A program made the position numbers and the translations under genes. From Brevibacillus brevis (GTDB lineage Bacteria > Bacillota > Bacilli > Brevibacillales > Brevibacillaceae), in contig NZ_CP030117.1 in the NCBI RefSeq assembly GCF_001039275.2, positions 3,844,001-3,908,000 of the forward strand: a stretch of DNA of 64,000 nucleotides, given 5' to 3'. The notes beneath the pieces are model-generated. The model was not told the DNA's origin. It did no database searches and worked only from the letters and a program-made list of their open reading frames with translations. Every line of letters starts with the position of its first letter. Position 1 is the first letter of the stretch. This document shows positions 59,985 to 64,000 of this stretch, one piece after another.

Positions 59985-60851
59985 TTACAGCAGACGATGC
60001 TGTATTAGGATCTCACTAGCAATCACATCAATTTCCTCTTCTGATTGCCTGTTTGAAAGGATTATAAGCTCATCTTTTAACTCAAGAATCAATTCTGTAG
60101 GCCAATGTTTCACCAGTCTTATCAATATCCAATAAATCCACAATTCATCATTGCCGAATAAAACCGGTCTTAAATGAGGAATGACCATCTCCCTCATTTC
60201 AACCAGTATTTTTGCGATTACTTCAGCACCCGGCCAGTTCATATCTTGTAACCACATTAGAAGACTTGGTATATGCCCTTTTAAACGTTGATGCTCTATG
60301 CTAGATAATACTACTGCGGCATTATCCCAATATGATTTATCGAAAGGTTGTATTAACATGTCCAAATATTCTTCTGAAGCATGTTTTAGTTTTTCGATTG
60401 CATCATTTTGAAGTATTTCGGGAGTATCCAAGTGCAGGAATTGAATAAGCTGTTTTATACTCTCTGCTTCATTTTTATATGATGGTAGTTTCTCATTTTC
60501 AATGTTATCTGTTAACAATCCAAATTTTTGTTCATTACACCATATCGGTTTAGAAAATGTGATCACCTTCATTTCCTCACTTGAGGGAGTATTTTCAAGT
60601 TTAACCGTATAGAACAGCTCATTTATTTCTAAATTTGATTTCTCCTGTGATTCACCTATCGCTTGATATATTTCTCCACTGATTCTAATACTGCCGTCTT
60701 CATTGTTTCTCCAACGAAAAGTCTCTAACTCACATAACTCATAGTGAAAGAATGCAATCCATCCCGTTCCATCTGGTAAGAAAACAATCTCTATGTCTTC
60801 CTGAGCACCCGGTCCATACATCACATCGATTGACCATTTCCCAATCATCAT
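59985..60851 (-). CDS. DUF5071-containing protein
   Basis: About 288 residues from the ATG at 60851, which follows GGAGGAG; an earlier ATG in the frame lacks a site. The N-terminal half (IGKWSIDVMYGPGAQEDIEI ... LPDGTGWIAFFHYELCELE) is a small beta domain. The C-terminal DMLIQPFDKSYWDNAAVVL and LLMWLQDMNWPGAEVIAKIL is DUF5071, an Imm-type fold. Likely an orphan immunity protein. Confidence 0.6.
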   Translation of the reverse strand: MMIGKWSIDVMYGPGAQEDIEIVFLPDGTGWIAFFHYELCELETFRWRNNEDGSIRISGEIYQAIGESQEKSNLEINELFYTVKLENTPSSEEMKVITFSKPIWCNEQKFGLLTDNIENEKLPSYKNEAESIKQLIQFLHLDTPEILQNDAIEKLKHASEEYLDMLIQPFDKSYWDNAAVVLSSIEHQRLKGHIPSLLMWLQDMNWPGAEVIAKILVEMREMVIPHLRPVLFGNDELWIYWILIRLVKHWPTELILELKDELIILSNRQSEEEIDVIASEILIQHRLL

Positions 60852-60972
60852 ATATTTCTCCTCCAATTGGTTATCCATCCAGAAATTATATAATTTATTG
60901 TACTAGTAAGAAGACTGAACACATGGTAGGATCACGAAAAAAAGAACTAATGTTCCTATTTGAGGTTATTAG

Positions 60973-61513
60973 ATGGACTTATCTTACACTACTCCCCCAC
61001 TTGAAACCTGGATAAGTCAATTTTACAAACAGCTAGGAATATACGTACCTGAAGAATTAGATGAGCAACGTATTGCAAGATCACTAGGTATCTATCTCTT
61101 TTACAAAGAGCTCCCATCAATGGCATATGAATTTGGCCGCTTCAAAAGTATTACGATAGACGATAGACAAAAGACTCTCTTCACTTATACAGAGGGAGCA
61201 TTTTTATCATGAGCTATGCCATATCCTTAGGCATGCTGGTCGTCAAATTATGATGCCAGCTGCATTCCGTGAGCTACAGGAATGGGAAGCCAGGAATTTT
61301 ACGAGGTATGCAGCTTTACCGCTACACATGCTTCAGAGTTATGAGTTTAAACTGCCAGAGATCGTCGAAGTACTCTCCGAGAAATTTAACGTCTCTTCAG
61401 ATCTGTGTAATGAAAGAATAGAAAAGATAAGGAATAAATTGTATACAAAAATACCTATGCAACTAATTTTTACTAGGAAATCTTTCCTGTTTCTTGCCTT
61501 TCATTTATACTAA
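60973..61513 (+). pseudogene. frameshifted ImmA/IrrE
   Basis: The first 65 residues (LETWISQFYKQLGIYVPEEL) match the 47301 protein, the frame is then lost near 61185-61200, and the rest continues in another frame (HFYHELCHILRHAGRQIM). The HELCH site is present only in the shifted part. Confidence 0.8.
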
Positions 61514-61542
61514 TTAGAAATTCAAATCATGATTGGACTGAA

Positions 61543-62400
61543 ATGCTATTGAGTGAAATCAAAAAGGACCTCTATATTTTAAAAATACAACTATTTAAAC
61601 TGTTCTATAGTAGATATTTTATCTTTTCATTTTTACTATTTTATTCTTTCTTACCACTAATGATCACTTTGGAAGTTTTCATATATGCCTTTATTTTATA
61701 CTTCTGTATTTTATCAACTTTGATCTTTTATAAATGTGCTACTTTGTCTACACTTTCTCTTTCTTTAAGAGTTAGCATCCAAGTTTGTGCGCTAGTCTTC
61801 TATTGGGGAGCTTTACTATTACTTTATTCACTTCTTAGCATGTTTTTTTTCGGTGAAAACACTACACTAAAACTATCTTTTATGGTTATAAGTCTAGTGC
61901 TCCCACTTGTATTCGCTCTTAATGCCTTAATTGAGTCTATGTACGAAATCATTGATAGTCTAAATAAAATAAAAGTAACAGATTTTAAAAAGACTTTTAC
62001 TATTACGATCATCTTTATAGTTCTGGTTGTTCTTTTAACTGACATTGTATTTTCAATAATATATTCATCTGTCATATTGTTAGGTGACGTTTTCGGTTAT
62101 TTAACTAATAAGCCAAATTTCACCGAGATCAAAAAAACTTTTAATACTAAGACGATTGAAGCATTTTATAACATCTTTTATTTTACCTTTTCAATTCATT
62201 ATGCCATTCCTTTTACAGGTGACTCCATTTTTACTAAGCTTCAGGAACTTGTTAACAAAAGCTCTGTTCTAAGTATAATCCAAATAGTACATGTACTGTT
62301 TGCTAAAGCTATTGACTTACTAATACTTGGTTTGGTTGCAAATAAGTTTTTTAATTTCTCGAAAAAGAAGAAAAGAATTCGTAATTACATTCGTCCATAA
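61543..62400 (+). CDS. multi-pass membrane protein
   Basis: 285 residues, with five to seven hydrophobic segments. A stretch FTFSIHYAIPFTGDSIFTKL slightly resembles an ion-channel pore region, without a clear selectivity motif. It sits between broken ImmA and broken recombinase, where the first copy has no gene. It is intact and A+T-rich, so it is likely an added cargo gene. Function unknown. Confidence 0.5.
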   Translation: MLLSEIKKDLYILKIQLFKLFYSRYFIFSFLLFYSFLPLMITLEVFIYAFILYFCILSTLIFYKCATLSTLSLSLRVSIQVCALVFYWGALLLLYSLLSMFFFGENTTLKLSFMVISLVLPLVFALNALIESMYEIIDSLNKIKVTDFKKTFTITIIFIVLVVLLTDIVFSIIYSSVILLGDVFGYLTNKPNFTEIKKTFNTKTIEAFYNIFYFTFSIHYAIPFTGDSIFTKLQELVNKSSVLSIIQIVHVLFAKAIDLLILGLVANKFFNFSKKKKRIRNYIRP

Positions 62401-62478
62401 CAGACTTTCTTTATTTAAGAACCAGAACATACACTCTTGTATTTGAACTTTATTTTATTCTAAGGTGGGATATCAAAG

Positions 62479-63853
62479 ATGAGACTCGCTATATACACGT
62501 GTAAGTTCTGACGATCAAGCTGAACGAGGTACTATTGAAAATCAGCTAGAATTTGCTCGTAAGTATGCAGATCTCCATCAGTTAGAAATCGTTAAGTGGT
62601 ACAAGGATGACCCGAGTTACTGGAACCAATCCACTAGATGCTCGTCCAGCAGGCCGTGAACTGTTACAAGATACTAAGAACGGAATTATCGATCTCCTTC
62701 TTATTTACCGGTTAGACCGACTTGGACGATCCGCTAGAAACATCCTGAATTCCGTTCACGAGCTAGAAAGTGACGGTGTGAAGAATCTGTTCTATGACAG
62801 AGCCTTTCGACACAGGAGATCCCTCTGGACGCTTCCTCCTAACTATTCTAGCAGGAGTGCTGACTTGGAACGTGGGACATTCTGGAACGTCTATGGTCGG
62901 TGCAAACCGCGCTGCGCGATCCGGGAAATGGCTAGGAGGTATTGTCCCCTACGGTTATCGAGTGGACAGTGAAGGCTATCTAGAGATTTGTGAAGAGCTA
63001 CTCCCCTATTCAGACATGACAGAGGCAGGAGTTGTTAGGCTAATCTTTCACATGCTTGCTAACCAAGGCCATTCTTGCATTAAAGTATCTGACTACCTAA
63101 ATGCATTTGGTGTCTCTACGGCTTACGCAAAAGATGATCGGAAAGTTACTCGAGGGAAACGAAAAGAGAATACTGCGGGCATCTGGCGCCCCTCAAGAAT
63201 ACGTGGGATCATTGCGAATACCTCTTACAAGGGAGTACATTTCTATGGAAAACGGAGCACACGAAAGCGCGATATCATCGAACGTGAAGTTCCAGCCATC
63301 GTTGATGTAGAAACGTGGGAAAAATGCAGAAAATCCTTCGAAGCAACCAAATAGAAGCAATGCGTAATACAAAGAATCAATATTTACTACGTAGCTTACT
63401 AAAATGTCAGTGCTGCGGATTAAGTACGTGGGGGTTCATTATCCTGGGAGTAAACGAGCTTTGAAAGGATTCTATGTCTGTACCGGTAAACAAGCATATA
63501 AGGGTCCAATGCAAGGGAAATGTACATCAAAGAATCAGCCGCAAGATTAGATCGAGAACCTTGTGTGGAGAGATTGCTTGGCCTTTATTAATCAGCCAGG
63601 GGAAGCCCTTCAGGGGATTGCTTCAGCTAGGGAAGTAAAGCAAACTGAGAAGGTCGATTTGGAGTCCGAAATGGCACTTATTCAAAAGAGCGACGATGAT
63701 AAAGATGTAGAACGTCAAAGTATCCTGGACCTCTTCCGTAAAAGCATCATCACTTTTACCGATTTAGAGAAACAGATCCAAAAAATCAATCTAGAGAAAG
63801 AGCTCCTCGAGCAACGCATAAAAGAAATACGGACAAGTCCTTCTTTCCAATAG
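62479..63853 (+). pseudogene. broken serine recombinase
   Basis: Sequence parallels 47829-49200. A 2-base loss just after the ATG (RLAIY...) and further shifts near 62610, 62800 and 63330 break the frame, and a TAG stops it at 63548. The C-terminal coiled-coil region ends early at 63853, where comM sequence starts. The element cannot supply its own recombination. Confidence 0.85.
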
Positions 63854-64000
63854 TTCACGGCCTCTTCCAGATTGCTCGCGGGCAACACGGTAATGTCGAC
63901 GAGCCGTGCTTCCGCTGCATTTTGTTCGGGGAGAATCACGTGGGTAAATCCTGCATTTTTGGCTTCTAGTAAGATGGGGGTACACCCGTTACAGGGCAAA
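63853..64000 (-). pseudogene. comM: comM fragment, second copy
   Basis: The sequence equals 49977-50136 of the first comM copy with a few changes (a base missing near 63978). It is joined directly to the truncated recombinase. The first 500 bp of comM next to the recombinase in copy one are missing here. The gene continues beyond the right edge. Confidence 0.8.

Noticed and set aside
1-64000. tRNA or rRNA genes and complete insertion sequences
   Set aside because: No cloverleaf with CCA-type end, no rRNA stretch and no transposase frame was recognised on either strand.

Overview
The window comes from a low-GC Gram-positive bacterium. Shine-Dalgarno sites are strong, GTG and TTG starts are frequent, and the phage genes are PBSX/XkdX-like. 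Paenibacillaceae, and Brevibacillus in particular, is my best guess; this is inference, because the only host gene seen is comM (yifB), which is interrupted. Most of the sequence is a temperate contractile-tailed phage (myovirus type), followed by a second, decayed and re-stocked copy of its immunity/integration end.

Layout. 1-21.4 kb, minus strand, is the late operon read right to left: small and large terminase, portal, MuF head protein, compact Prp-like protease, scaffold, major capsid protein, head-tail connectors, sheath, tube, tail chaperones with a -1 frameshift site, tape measure, XkdP/Q/R/S-like proteins, baseplate J, XkdU-like protein and a DUF4815 protein cut by the window edge. 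Two plus-strand membrane-protein genes and a predicted type I toxin/antisense unit sit inside it. 21.5-33 kb is an accessory zone: a structured RNA candidate, a Mom-like DNA modification gene with a ParB-like partner, a PD-(D/E)xK nuclease plus tRNA-guanine-transglycosylase-like protein, a nucleoside-deoxyribosyltransferase/TIR-like protein, an ArpU regulator, a HEPN protein, an alpha/beta hydrolase and small secreted or membrane proteins. 33-38.3 kb holds replication and recombination: a DnaD-like initiator with internal iteron-like repeats, HNH nuclease, RecT, YqaJ exonuclease and small early proteins. 38.3-40.2 kb is the immunity switch, with two divergent XRE regulators and palindromic operators. 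40.3-47.1 kb is a defence hotspot: a split AAA ATPase plus TOPRIM-like pair, a Septu-like PtuA/PtuB pair and an SRA-HNH modification-dependent endonuclease. 47.3-49.5 kb has ImmA/IrrE and a large serine recombinase, whose 3' end runs into comM.

After the 5' half of comM (to 50.5 kb) the same order begins again in degraded form: regulator remnant, small conserved protein, two broken XRE genes, new cargo (52.5-60.9 kb), broken ImmA, a membrane protein, broken serine recombinase and a second comM fragment at the right edge. The new cargo is a three-gene KGGVGR-ATPase operon, a membrane-protein/PD-(D/E)xK group bounded by HNH-gene fragments, and a DUF2716/DUF5071-type immunity-protein cluster. 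A shared intergenic block of about 80-100 bp recurs four times at cargo junctions in both hotspots. It is the best clue to how defence modules are swapped here.

How it works together (inference): the recombinase excises or inserts the phage in comM, ImmA probably relieves repression, RecT/YqaJ/DnaD drive replication, ArpU probably switches on the late operon, and the hotspots protect the lysogen from competing phages. The best candidates for something undescribed are the KGGVGR-ATPase operon, the split ATPase/TOPRIM pair, the nuclease/TGT-like pair, the membrane/nuclease group and the structured RNA at 21.75 kb.
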